From the NCBI GenBank assembly GCA_946885845.1, contig CAMPHJ010000006.1, positions 62,001 to 126,000 on the forward strand: 64,000 nt of DNA. The letters are read 5' to 3'. Below the pieces are notes generated by a model. That model saw only the letters and a list, made by a program, of their open reading frames with translations, did no database searches and was not told the origin of the DNA. Both the position numbers and the translations under genes were made by a program. Positions 1 to 8,725 of this stretch are shown piece after piece (positions within the stretch are counted from its first letter, which is position 1; each line of letters starts with the position of its first letter). The DNA is from an uncultured Sphingobium sp. (GTDB taxonomy: Bacteria > Pseudomonadota > Alphaproteobacteria > Sphingomonadales > Sphingomonadaceae).

Positions 1-308
1 CGGCGGGGCTTCATGCCTGCCTGTCGCCGGGCTGCGCGATCAGCGTCAACCTGCTGTCGCGGCACCAACGCGACGTGTCGTCGGCGTTCGGCGGCGCGGT
101 CGCGCGGGAAGACCGGTTTGGCGTCGGGCAGTGGACCGATGACGCGCACGGGCTTCCCATGCTGGAAGATGCGCAGGCCAATCTGGCTTGCACCATCGAC
201 AACATCATGCCCTATGGCTCGCACAGCATCGTCGTCGCGCGCGTTAACGCGGTGCGCCTGTCGGATGCGATCGAACCGCTGATCTACCAGGACGGAGCCT
301 ATTTGTGA
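1..308 (+). CDS. Flavin reductase family protein (3' part)
   Basis: The reading frame enters from the left edge and ends with TGA at 306-308; about 101 C-terminal residues are visible. ISVNLLSRHQRDVSSAFGG, followed by REDRF and a C-terminal PLIYQDGAYL, is the usual end of the HpaC-like flavin:NAD(P)H reductases that feed reduced FMN/FAD to a two-component monooxygenase. The stop overlaps the GTG start of the hydratase (GTGA), so the two are translationally coupled. Position next to meta-cleavage genes suggests it serves a phenol or steroid-phenol hydroxylase located outside the window; that partner is inferred. Confidence 0.82.
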   Translation, partial: AGLHACLSPGCAISVNLLSRHQRDVSSAFGGAVAREDRFGVGQWTDDAHGLPMLEDAQANLACTIDNIMPYGSHSIVVARVNAVRLSDAIEPLIYQDGAYL

Positions 309-1099
309 CCGATACCGTTGACCAGAGCCTGAATGACGGACTGGCGCAGGAACTTTATCAGGCGCTGCGCGACGGGCGCACGGTCGAGCCGCTGATCGCC
401 CGTCACCCGCACCTCACCATCGATGATGCCTATGCGATTTCGCTGTGCGCGCTGGAAAAGCGCAAGGCCGATGGCGAACGGGTGATCGGCAAGAAAATCG
501 GCGTCACGTCTAAGGCGGTGCAGGACATGCTGGGCGTGCACCAGCCCGATTTCGGTTTCCTGACCGACCGCATGTTCGTGGAAGGCGACATCGACGTCGC
601 GGCCAACGGCCTGATCCAGCCCCGCGCCGAAGCGGAAATCGGCTTCATCCTCAAGGACCAGCTCAAGGGGCCGGGCGTCACCGCCGATCAGGTCATCGCC
701 GCGACAGAGAGCATCGTGCCCTGTTTCGAAATCGTCGACAGCCGCATCCAGGACTGGAAAATCGGCATCGTCGATACCGTCGCCGACAATGCGTCCTGCG
801 GCGTCTATGTGCTGGGCGAAGCACGGGCCGATCCGCGCGCCCATGACCTGCCCAACCTGCACGTCACCGTGACCAAGAACGGTCAGCCTTTGTCGGAAGG
901 CTATGGCCACGCCGTGCAGGGTTCGCCCGCCGAAGCGGTGGCATGGCTCGCCAACACATTGGGCGCTTATGGCGTTACCCTGGACGCTGGCGATGTGATA
1001 TTGTCGGGCAGTCTGGTGCCGCTCGAACCGGCACGGCCAGGCGATATATTTGAAATGCAGCTGCACGGCGTCGGCGCCTGCACCGCGCGTTTCGTCTAA
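305..1099 (+). CDS. dmpE: 2-oxopent-4-enoate hydratase (2-keto-4-pentenoate hydratase)
   Basis: 264 residues, the usual size of the MhpD/DmpE/XylJ/HsaE family, which adds water to 2-hydroxypenta-2,4-dienoate to give 4-hydroxy-2-oxovalerate. Family signatures are GKKIGVTSKAVQDMLGV (metal-site region), QPRAEAEIGF and the late DAGDVILSGSL. The start is the GTG that overlaps the upstream stop codon. It is followed after 42 bp by acetaldehyde dehydrogenase and then aldolase, the conserved E-F-G order. Family assignment is secure; the upstream aromatic or steroid substrate cannot be read from this gene. Confidence 0.93.
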   Translation: MTDTVDQSLNDGLAQELYQALRDGRTVEPLIARHPHLTIDDAYAISLCALEKRKADGERVIGKKIGVTSKAVQDMLGVHQPDFGFLTDRMFVEGDIDVAANGLIQPRAEAEIGFILKDQLKGPGVTADQVIAATESIVPCFEIVDSRIQDWKIGIVDTVADNASCGVYVLGEARADPRAHDLPNLHVTVTKNGQPLSEGYGHAVQGSPAEAVAWLANTLGAYGVTLDAGDVILSGSLVPLEPARPGDIFEMQLHGVGACTARFV

Positions 1100-1141
1100 T
1101 TTTTGGTTCGCGTCGCGGGTGCGATGCTTAGGGAGTAACTC

Positions 1142-2089
1142 ATGACTGGCAAGGTCAAGGCGGCGATCATCGGGTCGGGCAATATCGGCACCGACCTCAT
1201 GATCAAGATGATCAAATATCCGCAGAATATGGAACTGGTGGCCGTCGTCGGCATCGACGAAAAGTCCGAAGGTCTGGCCATGGCGCGCGAACGCGGCGTC
1301 GCGACCACGCATGAAGGGCTGGAAGGCCTCATGAAGATGGACGTCTATCCCGAAATCGGCATCGTGTTCGACGCGACCTCGGCTTATGCGCACAAGGTGC
1401 ATGACGCAGCGCTGCGCAAGGACGGCAAGCAGGTGGTCGACCTCACCCCCGCCGCCATCGGCCCCTACACGATCCCGACCGTCAACGGCGAAGACAATCT
1501 GGACGCGGGCAACGTCAACATGGTGACCTGCGGCGGCCAGGCGACGATCCCGATGGTCGCTGCCGTTTCCCAGGTTGCGACCGTTCACTATGCCGAAATC
1601 GTCGCGTCGGTTTCCTCGCGCTCGGCAGGCCCTGGCACTCGCGCCAATATCGACGAATTCACCCGCACCACCGCAGGAGCCATCGAAAAGGTCGGCGGCG
1701 CGGCGCAGGGCAAGGCGATCATCATCTTGAACCCCGCCGAACCGCCGATGATCATGCGCGACACCGTCTTCACTTTGTCCGAAGGCGCTGACGAAGAAAC
1801 CATCCGCGCCTCGGTCGAAGCCATGGTCAAGAAGGTCCAGGCCTATGTGCCCGGCTACCGCCTGAAGCAGGAAGTGCAGTTCGAACGCTTTGGCGACAAT
1901 AACAAGCTCACCATTCCCGGCCGCGGCGAATTCACCGGCATCAAGACGATGGTCCTCCTCGAAGTCGAAGGGGCAGGCGACTATCTCCCCAGCTATTCGG
2001 GCAATCTCGACATCATGACCGCCGCCGCCAAGGCGACCGGCGAACTGCTCGCGCAGCGCATCGCGCAAGGAAAGAAGGTGGCAGCATGA
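1142..2089 (+). CDS. dmpF: Acetaldehyde dehydrogenase (acylating)
   Basis: 315 residues, matching the DmpF/MhpF/BphJ family that oxidises acetaldehyde with NAD+ and CoA to acetyl-CoA. The Rossmann motif GSGNIG is at residues 11-16 and the thioester-forming cysteine is Cys130 in NMVTCGGQ. A ribosome site (aggga) lies just before the ATG. Its stop overlaps the aldolase ATG by 4 bp, as expected for two subunits that form a substrate-channelling heterotetramer with DmpG. Confidence 0.95.
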   Translation: MTGKVKAAIIGSGNIGTDLMIKMIKYPQNMELVAVVGIDEKSEGLAMARERGVATTHEGLEGLMKMDVYPEIGIVFDATSAYAHKVHDAALRKDGKQVVDLTPAAIGPYTIPTVNGEDNLDAGNVNMVTCGGQATIPMVAAVSQVATVHYAEIVASVSSRSAGPGTRANIDEFTRTTAGAIEKVGGAAQGKAIIILNPAEPPMIMRDTVFTLSEGADEETIRASVEAMVKKVQAYVPGYRLKQEVQFERFGDNNKLTIPGRGEFTGIKTMVLLEVEGAGDYLPSYSGNLDIMTAAAKATGELLAQRIAQGKKVAA

Positions 2090-3144
2090 GCACCCGGATA
2101 AACGCGCCGTTCAACGTGGAAGCGGGCGACAAGCTCTACATCCAGGACGTCACCCTGCGCGATGGCATGCACGCCATCCGCCACATGTATGGCATCGACC
2201 ATGTGAAATCGATCGCCAAGGCGCTGGACGACGCAGGCGTGGACGCGATCGAGGTCGCGCATGGCGACGGCCTCAACGGCGCCAGCTTCAACTATGGCTT
2301 TGGCGCGCATACCGACTGGGAATGGCTGGAAGCCGTCGCCTCGGTGCTCACCAAATCCGTGCTCACCACCCTCATCCTGCCGGGCGTCGGCACGGTCGAA
2401 GAACTGCGCCGCGCCTATGACATCGGCGTGCGCTCGGTCCGGGTCGCCACCCACTGCACCGAAGCCGACGTGTCGAAACAGCATATCGGCATCGCCCGCG
2501 ACCTTGGCATGGACGTGTCCGGCTTCCTGATGATGAGCCACATGATCGACGCTGAAAAGCTTGCGGAACAGGCTGTCCTCATGGAAAGCTATGGCGCGCA
2601 GTGCGTCTATGTCACCGACAGTGGCGGCGCGCTCGACATGGACGGGGTCAAGGCCCGTCTGGAAGCCTATGATCGCGTGCTCAAGCCCGAAACCCAGCGC
2701 GGCATCCACGCCCACCACAACCTGTCGCTCGGCGTCGCCAACTCGATTGTCGCGGCCCAGTGCGGCGCGGTGCGCATCGACGCATCGCTCACCGGCATGG
2801 GCGCGGGCGCTGGCAATGCACCGCTGGAGGTGTTCATCGCCGCCGCCGACCGCAAGGGCTGGAACCATGGCTGCGACGTCAACGCGCTGATGGACGCTGC
2901 CGAAGACCTGGTCCGCCCGCTGCAGGACCGCCCGGTCCGTGTCGACCGCGAAACCCTCGCGCTTGGCTATGCCGGCGTCTACTCCTCCTTCCTACGCCAC
3001 GCGGAAAAGGCGGCGGAAACCTACGGCCTCGACACCCGCACCATCCTGGTGGAACTGGGCCGTCGCAAGATGGTCGGCGGTCAGGAAGACATGATCGTCG
3101 ACGTCGCCCTCGACATGGTCAAGGCACGCAACGCCGCCGCCTGA
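2086..3144 (+). CDS. dmpG: 4-hydroxy-2-oxovalerate aldolase
   Basis: 352 residues. It cleaves 4-hydroxy-2-oxovalerate into pyruvate and acetaldehyde and passes the aldehyde to Dmp[12 protein letters not shown] (residues 23-33; Arg25 and Asp26 are the catalytic and metal residues in the family) and [10 protein letters not shown] (metal-binding histidines) are present, and the C-terminal communication domain is complete. The start ATG overlaps the dehydrogenase stop (ATGA). A GC-rich hairpin follows at 3163-3191. Confidence 0.95.
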   Translation: MSTRINAPFNVEAGDKLYIQDVTLRDGMHAIRHMYGIDHVKSIAKALDDAGVDAIEVAHGDGLNGASFNYGFGAHTDWEWLEAVASVLTKSVLTTLILPGVGTVEELRRAYDIGVRSVRVATHCTEADVSKQHIGIARDLGMDVSGFLMMSHMIDAEKLAEQAVLMESYGAQCVYVTDSGGALDMDGVKARLEAYDRVLKPETQRGIHAHHNLSLGVANSIVAAQCGAVRIDASLTGMGAGAGNAPLEVFIAAADRKGWNHGCDVNALMDAAEDLVRPLQDRPVRVDRETLALGYAGVYSSFLRHAEKAAETYGLDTRTILVELGRRKMVGGQEDMIVDVALDMVKARNAAA

Positions 3145-3162
3145 CCCGCACCGACACATGAC

Positions 3163-3191
3163 CGGGCGCGGCCGCACCATCGCCGCGCCCG
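3163..3191 (+). terminator. Hairpin between aldolase and TIM-barrel gene
   Basis: A perfect 10-bp inverted repeat, CGGGCGCGGC / GCCGCGCCCG, with a 9-base loop lies 18 bp after the aldolase stop. No U-tract follows, so it may weaken or pause rather than end transcription, or stabilise the upstream mRNA end. Confidence 0.45.
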
Positions 3192-3223
3192 ATCATTTCG
3201 CACCGACATAAGTGGGAGGAAGC

Positions 3224-4054
3224 GTGACCGCCAAGCCGCGTTTGTCGCTCGATCATATCACCGTGACCGACACCACGCCCGCGCAGCTTGCTGGGCTGGC
3301 GGCTGCGACCGGCTGTTCGGGCATATGCCCGTTCCTCCATTCGATGGATGTGCTTCCGGCCATGCCGGAACATGACCTGGTCCACGACGCCGCTGCCCGC
3401 CGCGCCACCCGCGCAATCCTGGCGGACACCGGCATGACCGTCGACCTCATATACCCCTTCACCATGGCGGGCCGCACCGTCGTCGCCGACTTCGCCGCCG
3501 CGCTGGAGGCTGGCGCGGAACTGGGCGCGTCGCTCGCCAATGTGCTATGCTATGATCGCGATCCCACCCGCCGCACCGAAAAGCTGGCGGAACTGGCCGA
3601 TCTCGCCGCGACCTTCGGCATGGGCCTCGCCATCGAATTCTACCCGCCATCCCAGGTCCGCACCCTGGCCGAAACGCTCGCCGAAATCGACCGCGCGGGC
3701 CGCGACAATATCGGCGTGACGGCGGACCTGTTGCATATCGTGCGCGGCGGCGATTGGGACCAGAGCCTGGCGCTGCTGTCCGACCCGCGCGTCCGCATCG
3801 GCCAGATCGCCGACGGCCCCGCGCAAATGCCCGTCGACAGAATCGAATGGGAAGCGGGCATTCAACGCCTGTTGCCCGGCAAAGGCGCGTTCGACATCGC
3901 CGCCTTCACCGCCGCCCTGCGTCCCGACGTCCCCCTCAGCGTCGAAGTGCCCCAGCAATCCGCACTCGAAGCAGGCGTCCCGTCACTCGACCGGGCACGC
4001 GCCGCCGTGGACGCGACGCTCGCCCGTCTTGAGCCATCCAGCGCATCGAATTAA
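3224..4054 (+). CDS. Sugar phosphate isomerase/epimerase-like TIM-barrel protein
   Basis: 276 residues from the GTG at 3224, chosen because gggagga (3214-3220) sits 3 bases ahead; an in-frame GTG at 3212 would place that site inside the gene. The pattern of the xylose-isomerase-like TIM barrel (AP-endonuclease 2 family) is visible: an IEFYP strand that normally carries a metal-binding glutamate, then GVTADLLHIVRGGD, QIADG and a late SVEVP. The exact substrate is unknown. It lies in the catabolic operon and may act as an isomerase or a lyase-like enzyme on a pathway intermediate. Confidence 0.72.
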   Translation: MTAKPRLSLDHITVTDTTPAQLAGLAAATGCSGICPFLHSMDVLPAMPEHDLVHDAAARRATRAILADTGMTVDLIYPFTMAGRTVVADFAAALEAGAELGASLANVLCYDRDPTRRTEKLAELADLAATFGMGLAIEFYPPSQVRTLAETLAEIDRAGRDNIGVTADLLHIVRGGDWDQSLALLSDPRVRIGQIADGPAQMPVDRIEWEAGIQRLLPGKGAFDIAAFTAALRPDVPLSVEVPQQSALEAGVPSLDRARAAVDATLARLEPSSASN

Positions 4055-4112
4055 TCACGACCGGTAAAAAACCAGAACACCCCCACCTGAACCCATAACA
4101 GGAGAGAATGAC

Positions 4113-4928
4113 ATGGCAGGACGGCTCGAAGGCAAGGTAGCGATAGTCACCGGCGCGGGCCGTGAAGGCAATATCGGCGTCGCCATCTGCGAAGCCTATC
4201 TTCGCGAAGGCGCGCGCGTCGTCGCCACCGATTTCCGTGAAGAGGAAAAGGCCGCCGTCCTTGCCCGCATGGAAAGGGCCGGTCCCGCCGACGCCTTCCG
4301 CTACCTGCTGCACGACGTCACCAGCGAAGCCGACTGGGCGCGCATCGCGCAGGAAACGCAATCAGCATTCGGCGGCATCGACATTTTGGTCAACAATGCG
4401 GGCATCGCCATTCACGCAGGCATCGAACATTGTTCGCTGGAGGACCTGCGCAAGGTGATGGCCGTCAATCACGACGCGCTGTTCATCGGCATGAAGGCGT
4501 GCCTGCCCGCGCTCAGGGACAGCGTTAACCGTTTCCCCGGCGGCGGCGCGATCATCAACAATCTGTCGATGGCGTCCTACATGCCCAATGCCCATAATAT
4601 CGGCTATCATGCGTCGAAAGCGGCGGGCCGGATGCTCACCATGTGCGCCGCCGTCGAATTCGGCCCGTCCAAGATCCGCGTCAACTCGGTCCATCCCGGC
4701 CTCACCATGACCCCGCTGATCCGCGAAGGCCTGGCCGATTATGTGAAGATGGGCGCCTATGAAAATGTGGAAGCAGCCGAAGCCAGCATCGCGGGCATGG
4801 GCCCTCTCGGCATTTCCAGCGACCCGGAAGACACCGCCCACGCCTTCGTCTATCTGGCGTCGGAAGAAGCGCGTTTCGTAACCGGCGCGTCCATCTATCA
4901 TGACGGCGCCATCGGCCTGCGTTACTGA
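4113..4928 (+). CDS. SDR family NAD(P)-dependent oxidoreductase
   Basis: 271 residues, classical short-chain dehydrogenase. Cofactor motif TGAGREGNIG near residues 14-23, structural NNAG (about residues 93-96), and the catalytic Ser with YHASK are all present, ending in the usual FVTGASIYHDGA. An aggagag site precedes the ATG. In this operon it likely oxidises or reduces a hydroxyl/keto group of an alicyclic or steroid-like intermediate; that substrate is inferred from context only. Confidence 0.85.
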   Translation: MAGRLEGKVAIVTGAGREGNIGVAICEAYLREGARVVATDFREEEKAAVLARMERAGPADAFRYLLHDVTSEADWARIAQETQSAFGGIDILVNNAGIAIHAGIEHCSLEDLRKVMAVNHDALFIGMKACLPALRDSVNRFPGGGAIINNLSMASYMPNAHNIGYHASKAAGRMLTMCAAVEFGPSKIRVNSVHPGLTMTPLIREGLADYVKMGAYENVEAAEASIAGMGPLGISSDPEDTAHAFVYLASEEARFVTGASIYHDGAIGLRY

Positions 4929-4950
4929 TCGGCCAAAGGGAGGCAAATCG

Positions 4951-5892
4951 ATGCGTGACCTGATTGATCCGGCGCTGCTGCCCGGCCTGGACCTGATACC
5001 CGCCCTGGACCTTAACGACGCCATCCTGCCCATGTTGCGGGATGGAATGGAACAGGCGTCGTTCGCCATGCCGGAACCAATCGGCACTGGCGTCACCACT
5101 CGTGATGAACAGGTGACGGGGCCGGACGGCCAGGCCATCCCTGTCCGCATCTATACGCCTTCGGGCGCTGGCCCGATGCCCGCCATCCTGCAAATCCACG
5201 GCGGCGGCTATGTGCTGGGGTCGATCGATACCGGCCATGGCGGCATGATGACGCTGGCGGCGGCGACCGATGCGGTGATCCTGTCCGTCGACTATCGCCT
5301 CGCGCCCGAAACCCGCGCGCCCGGATCGGTGGAAGATTGCTACGCCGCGCTGCTGTGGCTTCATGACCATGCCGCTGACCTTGGCGTCGATCCCACCCGC
5401 ATCGCGGTCGCGGGCCAAAGCGCGGGCGGAGGACTCGCCGCCGCGCTGACGCTGATGGCGCGCGACCGGGGTGGTCCCGCCATCGCGCATCAGATATTGA
5501 TCTATCCCATGCTGGACGACCGCACCTGCATCACGCGTCAGCCTGAACATCTGGGCGCGTTCGTGTGGACGCCGCAGGCGAACAGCTTTGGCTGGCGCTG
5601 TCTGCTGGGTCAGGAACCGGGCGGGGCGCAAGTGCCGCCCTATTCAGTGCCAGCGCGCGCCACCGATCTGTCGGGCCTACCGCCAGCCTTCATCGCCGTC
5701 GGCGCGCTGGACCTGTTCCTGGCCGAAGACATGGACTATGCCCGCCGCCTGATCGAAGCGAAGGTTCCGGCGGAACTGCACGTCTACCCCGGCGCCTATC
5801 ACGGCTTCGACGTCATGCCCGACGCGCCAGTGTCCGGCCAGATGCAACGCGACATGATCGCCGCCCTACGCCGCGCCCTGCACGCCGGTTGA
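4951..5892 (+). CDS. Alpha/beta hydrolase, hormone-sensitive-lipase-type esterase
   Basis: 313 residues starting at the ATG behind aagggaggc. The oxyanion-hole motif HGGGY (83-87), nucleophile elbow GQSAGGG, a late Asp in LFLAEDMDY and the catalytic His in GAYHGFD form the complete triad of the HSL (family IV) esterases. No signal peptide, so cytoplasmic. It follows the SDR by 22 bp and is the last gene of the left operon. It probably hydrolyses an ester or lactone intermediate. Confidence 0.85.
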   Translation: MRDLIDPALLPGLDLIPALDLNDAILPMLRDGMEQASFAMPEPIGTGVTTRDEQVTGPDGQAIPVRIYTPSGAGPMPAILQIHGGGYVLGSIDTGHGGMMTLAAATDAVILSVDYRLAPETRAPGSVEDCYAALLWLHDHAADLGVDPTRIAVAGQSAGGGLAAALTLMARDRGGPAIAHQILIYPMLDDRTCITRQPEHLGAFVWTPQANSFGWRCLLGQEPGGAQVPPYSVPARATDLSGLPPAFIAVGALDLFLAEDMDYARRLIEAKVPAELHVYPGAYHGFDVMPDAPVSGQMQRDMIAALRRALHAG

Positions 5893-5976
5893 TAGCAGCC
5901 ATAAGACAAAGGCAGAGGCTAAACACCAACCCAACCACAACCCAAACTTAAACTTAAACACAAACACAGCACTACG

Positions 5977-6042
5977 TGCTCCTGCGCAGGCAGGAGCCCA
6001 GTCCCGCCCTATAAACTGGACTCCTGCCTGCGCAGGAGCAGG
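5977..6042. repeat. Dispersed palindromic repeat (CTCCTGCGCAGGCAGGAG type)
   Basis: Two inverted copies of an 18-base core, gtgctcctgcgcaggcagg and its reverse form, separated by a short variable centre. The same element occurs at 12068-12264 (twice, in tandem) and 52054-52117. It sits just after the convergent end of the esterase gene, a typical place for such REP-like elements. It may act as a bidirectional terminator. Confidence 0.8.
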
Positions 6043-6327
6043 ATGGTCCTCATTTCAGAGCCGCCGCAAACGGCAAAGCTGTCTGGATGCGCGCGACCGT
6101 TTTTGGCCGAAAGCGGAAAGACAGAGATCGGGCAGTTGGACGCCAAAGCTCCATTAACCGAAGAGTTTGCCGGGTGAGCAATAAGCGGATGGAGGGCCCG
6201 GAAACGAGCGCGACGTTGAGCGTGGTGGGCTCTTGGCTCTTCGTCATGTTGACGAATTGGTGACGACACTGTCCTGCACAGACGTAGGCTATTGAGCCGG
6301 GATCGAACCATGCTCTTTGAAATTGTT
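6043..6327. other. Non-coding stretch left of the DUF2971 gene
   Basis: No frame here has convincing protein character or a ribosome site. Base composition is visibly lower in GC than the left operon. It is probably the 3' flank of the accessory insert. Confidence 0.4.
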
Positions 6328-7293
6328 TCAAGGCACAAAAGGCACTCGCGAGGCCACAATTTCCACGTCGTGGTACCCGAAGTCGTGGAGCATCTGCTCC
6401 AATGCTTCTTTGTTTCGATCGAAACGAACGCCCGGACCCACCACGATGCGTCGCAAGGGGAGCACGGGAGCTGCTGCTGCCTCTTCAGGGAAGGACATTC
6501 CAATCTTAATGAAGGGTATGACGTCGGCCCTTGAGGTTCGGAAGAAAACCTTGCCAAACCTCTCTGCATCCTTGTCGCGGTGCTCAGGCTTTGACGGTCT
6601 AAGTGCCAGCAAGCGAACTTCGCGCTCTTCCCGATATGCGGGATTCTTGAACGCTAGCCAGAGAACGTGAAGCGTTTCGGGAAAAAGATCGACAACATCC
6701 TCGATTGCCAAACGGCGCGATGACTTGGCAACGTAGTCTGCAAAGATGCTCAAAATCTCGTCAACGGCGTCGATTAGCGGCTGCTCATCGTAGAGTACCT
6801 CAATTAGCCAGGCCATCTGGATCGGAGGCGCCTTTCCCGGAGGGAAGCTGAAACCTAGTGCGAAGCCTTCCCCGAACGCCCCGTAGCCGCGCCATTGGCT
6901 GAGTAAGTCTCCGTCCTGGCAAAAGCTCGAGACGTAGACGTCACTGACCGGTGCTTTGATCTTTTCCAAGACCACGGTGGCAATTGCCGCCTCCTGATCG
7001 GAACCCTGTGAGCGCTCCCGCAGGGCGCGGACCACTACATCTACGGCGTGCAGCACCTCAGTTGGATCGTTCAAAAACGAAGACTTCGTCGCCCAAAAAA
7101 CTCGCTCCTCGAGTATCCCTTTAAGGCCCGCTGAGTTCGTATAGTGATAGATTAAGTCGTTCTGATGCCACTGTCTCGGAATACCCATCTTCTTTATCAG
7201 GTAAGACGTGACATTCATGCTGTGGGGGAATTGGACTGCCTTCTCTCTTGTTCCCCAGCTCGCGATCGTTTCTGAAAGTTCTTCTTCGGTCAT
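6328..7293 (-). CDS. DUF2971 domain-containing protein
   Basis: 321 residues. LIYHYTNSAGLKGIL (about 47-61), FWATKSSFLNDPTE (66-79), SSFCQDGDLLSQWRGYG and FALGF are the hallmark blocks of DUF2971, a family scattered in mobile and defence-like contexts with no settled biochemical role. The HYT...IL opening followed by FLNDP.E resembles the start of some ADP-ribosyltransferase-like folds, but that is only an analogy. It lies 70 bp downstream of the ADP-ribosyltransferase-like gene on the same strand, and its lower GC and isolation between housekeeping-like operons point to acquisition. Confidence 0.8.
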   Translation of the reverse strand: MTEEELSETIASWGTREKAVQFPHSMNVTSYLIKKMGIPRQWHQNDLIYHYTNSAGLKGILEERVFWATKSSFLNDPTEVLHAVDVVVRALRERSQGSDQEAAIATVVLEKIKAPVSDVYVSSFCQDGDLLSQWRGYGAFGEGFALGFSFPPGKAPPIQMAWLIEVLYDEQPLIDAVDEILSIFADYVAKSSRRLAIEDVVDLFPETLHVLWLAFKNPAYREEREVRLLALRPSKPEHRDKDAERFGKVFFRTSRADVIPFIKIGMSFPEEAAAAPVLPLRRIVVGPGVRFDRNKEALEQMLHDFGYHDVEIVASRVPFVP

Positions 7294-7363
7294 AGTCTAC
7301 CCACATTAAGAAGACGCCAAGGCGGGCGACACACGCCCGTTTAAATAGCGAAGCGCCGTTGAG

Positions 7364-8044
7364 TTAGCCCAATTCCGCGTCCACGATGTCGAACGCACCG
7401 GTCGATCTCCGGGCGGTCGCCCGCACGGGCAGTCCGGCGTCGAACAAGAGCTCCCACTCGGGGGAACGCCCGACGTGTCCCCACATCGCCGGTAGATCGC
7501 GGGCAAGGGTGAACACGTAGATAGTTTGCCGTCCGCCGAGTTGCTGCTCACGTCGGATAGCACTCAGCCTTGCCACGAACGGACTGAGGGTGGTGGACAG
7601 GAAAGCATCATAAACGAGGCTGGCAGTGGGATCCTGATCGCTTCGGCCGTGTAGGACCAACTGACCGCGTGGCACAATCACTTGGCTTTTTGCGATCTCG
7701 CTGGATAGCCCATTGGCCACGGCGAGCTGCTCCGCCGTCGCGTTCCCTGCAGCGCGGGCAAGTGCAGCGGCCTTGTACGCATCGTAATGTCTTCCGCGAT
7801 ACCTCTTAAAGTTTGGCGCATTTCCGAGGCGGGTGTAGAGCTTCGGCCATCTCATCACGGTGGCACCCGCGCGCAGGCGAACGTCAATTTGCCCGTCCGG
7901 CAGTTGCGCGCCTGTGCCGAGGTAGAGCAGAAGATCTTGAACCGTCTGGAACTGCAACACCGCCGGCGGTTTGGCATGGCCCGATGCCACGAGACCGGGG
8001 TGGCCGCCGCCGATGCTAAATTGCCAAGCGGTCATGTCAATCAT
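7364..8044 (-). CDS. Putative R-S-E type ADP-ribosyltransferase
   Basis: 226 residues. The C-terminal half carries, in order, GQLVLHGRS (Arg134), AFLSTTLSP (Ser150-Thr-Thr), a YVFTL strand and SPEWELLF with Glu196-x-Glu198. This is the Arg / S-T-S / E-x-E arrangement of arginine-type mono-ADP-ribosyltransferases, with R-to-S (16) and S-to-E (48) spacings near those of vertebrate ARTs. No signal peptide or secretion domain is visible, so it is not obviously a secreted toxin. The N-terminal 120 residues are unrecognised. The ATG at 8044 lacks a strong ribosome site; Met4 (8035) is an alternative. Family call is motif-based inference. Confidence 0.6.
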   Translation of the reverse strand: MIDMTAWQFSIGGGHPGLVASGHAKPPAVLQFQTVQDLLLYLGTGAQLPDGQIDVRLRAGATVMRWPKLYTRLGNAPNFKRYRGRHYDAYKAAALARAAGNATAEQLAVANGLSSEIAKSQVIVPRGQLVLHGRSDQDPTASLVYDAFLSTTLSPFVARLSAIRREQQLGGRQTIYVFTLARDLPAMWGHVGRSPEWELLFDAGLPVRATARRSTGAFDIVDAELG

Positions 8045-8689
8045 CGTCGAATGAGGCCCTTTACGTGATTAGGGAGGAGGTGGTCCCCAAGCCACCAACG
8101 CTGAAGAAATGGGACGCCGAGCGAAGGCGCCGCAGCTTTACTGAAATGTCCGCTTCAGGCAAGGGCGCCACTCTTGTTGAATGTCCGAAAGTGGCGCATC
8201 GCTGACTGGCGGTTGGTAAAAGTCGTCCCTCTCAGCGCCAGCCCAACTACAAGCCCAACAGCGCGCTCACCTTTGCGCGCACCTCATCGATCACTGCCGC
8301 TGACACAGAATCCTTTGTCTTCGCCTCTCGTGCTTTCCAGTCGACGCTACATTAGCAGGAGTGTCAATGTGTCAACAAATGTAGATACATGGCGAATGGG
8401 TCTGGATTGCCCATGCACAGGTCATCGCCATGACCGGCCTTGGCGCAAGCGGGATCACTGACCGTATCCGACCCACGACTATATTATATTTGGCGGCCCG
8501 GATTATATTTGGCAGCCAGGACATTCAGTCCCCCACCCAGTTCTACCGTGATCGGTCATCGCCATGAACGGACCTTCGCGGCCAACCAACACCACAGCGT
8601 CGGCGCTGCCTGAACGGCCCCCATGCTTCGCTCAAACGTCGAATCTTCCGACGCGCCGCGCCTGACGCAGCGGCGCTCTCGACGGCCAG
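8045..8689. other. Non-coding, scarred intergenic region
   Basis: About 645 bp without a credible gene. It contains a minus-strand open segment (about 8240-8345) that ends DEVRAKVSALLGL-stop but has no proper start, a promoter-like TTGACA on the minus strand within an inverted repeat (8347-8384), and a near-repeat of attatatttggc at about 8482-8512. The segment looks like the eroded edge of an insertion. Confidence 0.45.
8347..8384 (-). promoter_or_regulatory. Inverted repeat with promoter-like hexamers
   Basis: Arms CTACATT and AATGTAG, 24 bases apart. On the minus strand ttgacacattgacac lies between them and taatgt follows, resembling -35/-10 elements, although the spacing (15) is short. 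It would drive the short gene remnant ending near 8240 rather than an intact gene. Confidence 0.3.
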
Positions 8690-8713
8690 CCGGGGCGGAT
8701 CATGCCGCCCCGG
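8690..8713 (-). terminator. Hairpin downstream of aldo/keto reductase
   Basis: Perfect 9-bp stem CCGGGGCGG / CCGCCCCGG with a 6-base loop, 12 bp beyond the stop codon of the minus-strand reductase gene. There is no U-tract on the minus strand, so it is a terminator-like or mRNA-end hairpin. Confidence 0.45.
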
Positions 8714-8725
8714 CCCGCCTCGTCC

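Noticed and set aside
299..2068. A long open frame on the minus strand opposite the hydratase and dehydrogenase genes
   Set aside because: It is the third-position GC shadow of two well-conserved plus-strand enzymes, and its translation has repetitive His/Asp/Arg-rich composition with no motifs.
6289..6310. tRNA-like T-arm sequence ggttcgatcccggctc on the minus strand
   Set aside because: The five bases on each side do not pair as a T-stem, and no acceptor, D or anticodon arms can be built; chance similarity.
8174..8461. A 95-codon plus-strand frame in the scarred region
   Set aside because: Ser/Pro/Arg-rich translation without motifs or ribosome site.
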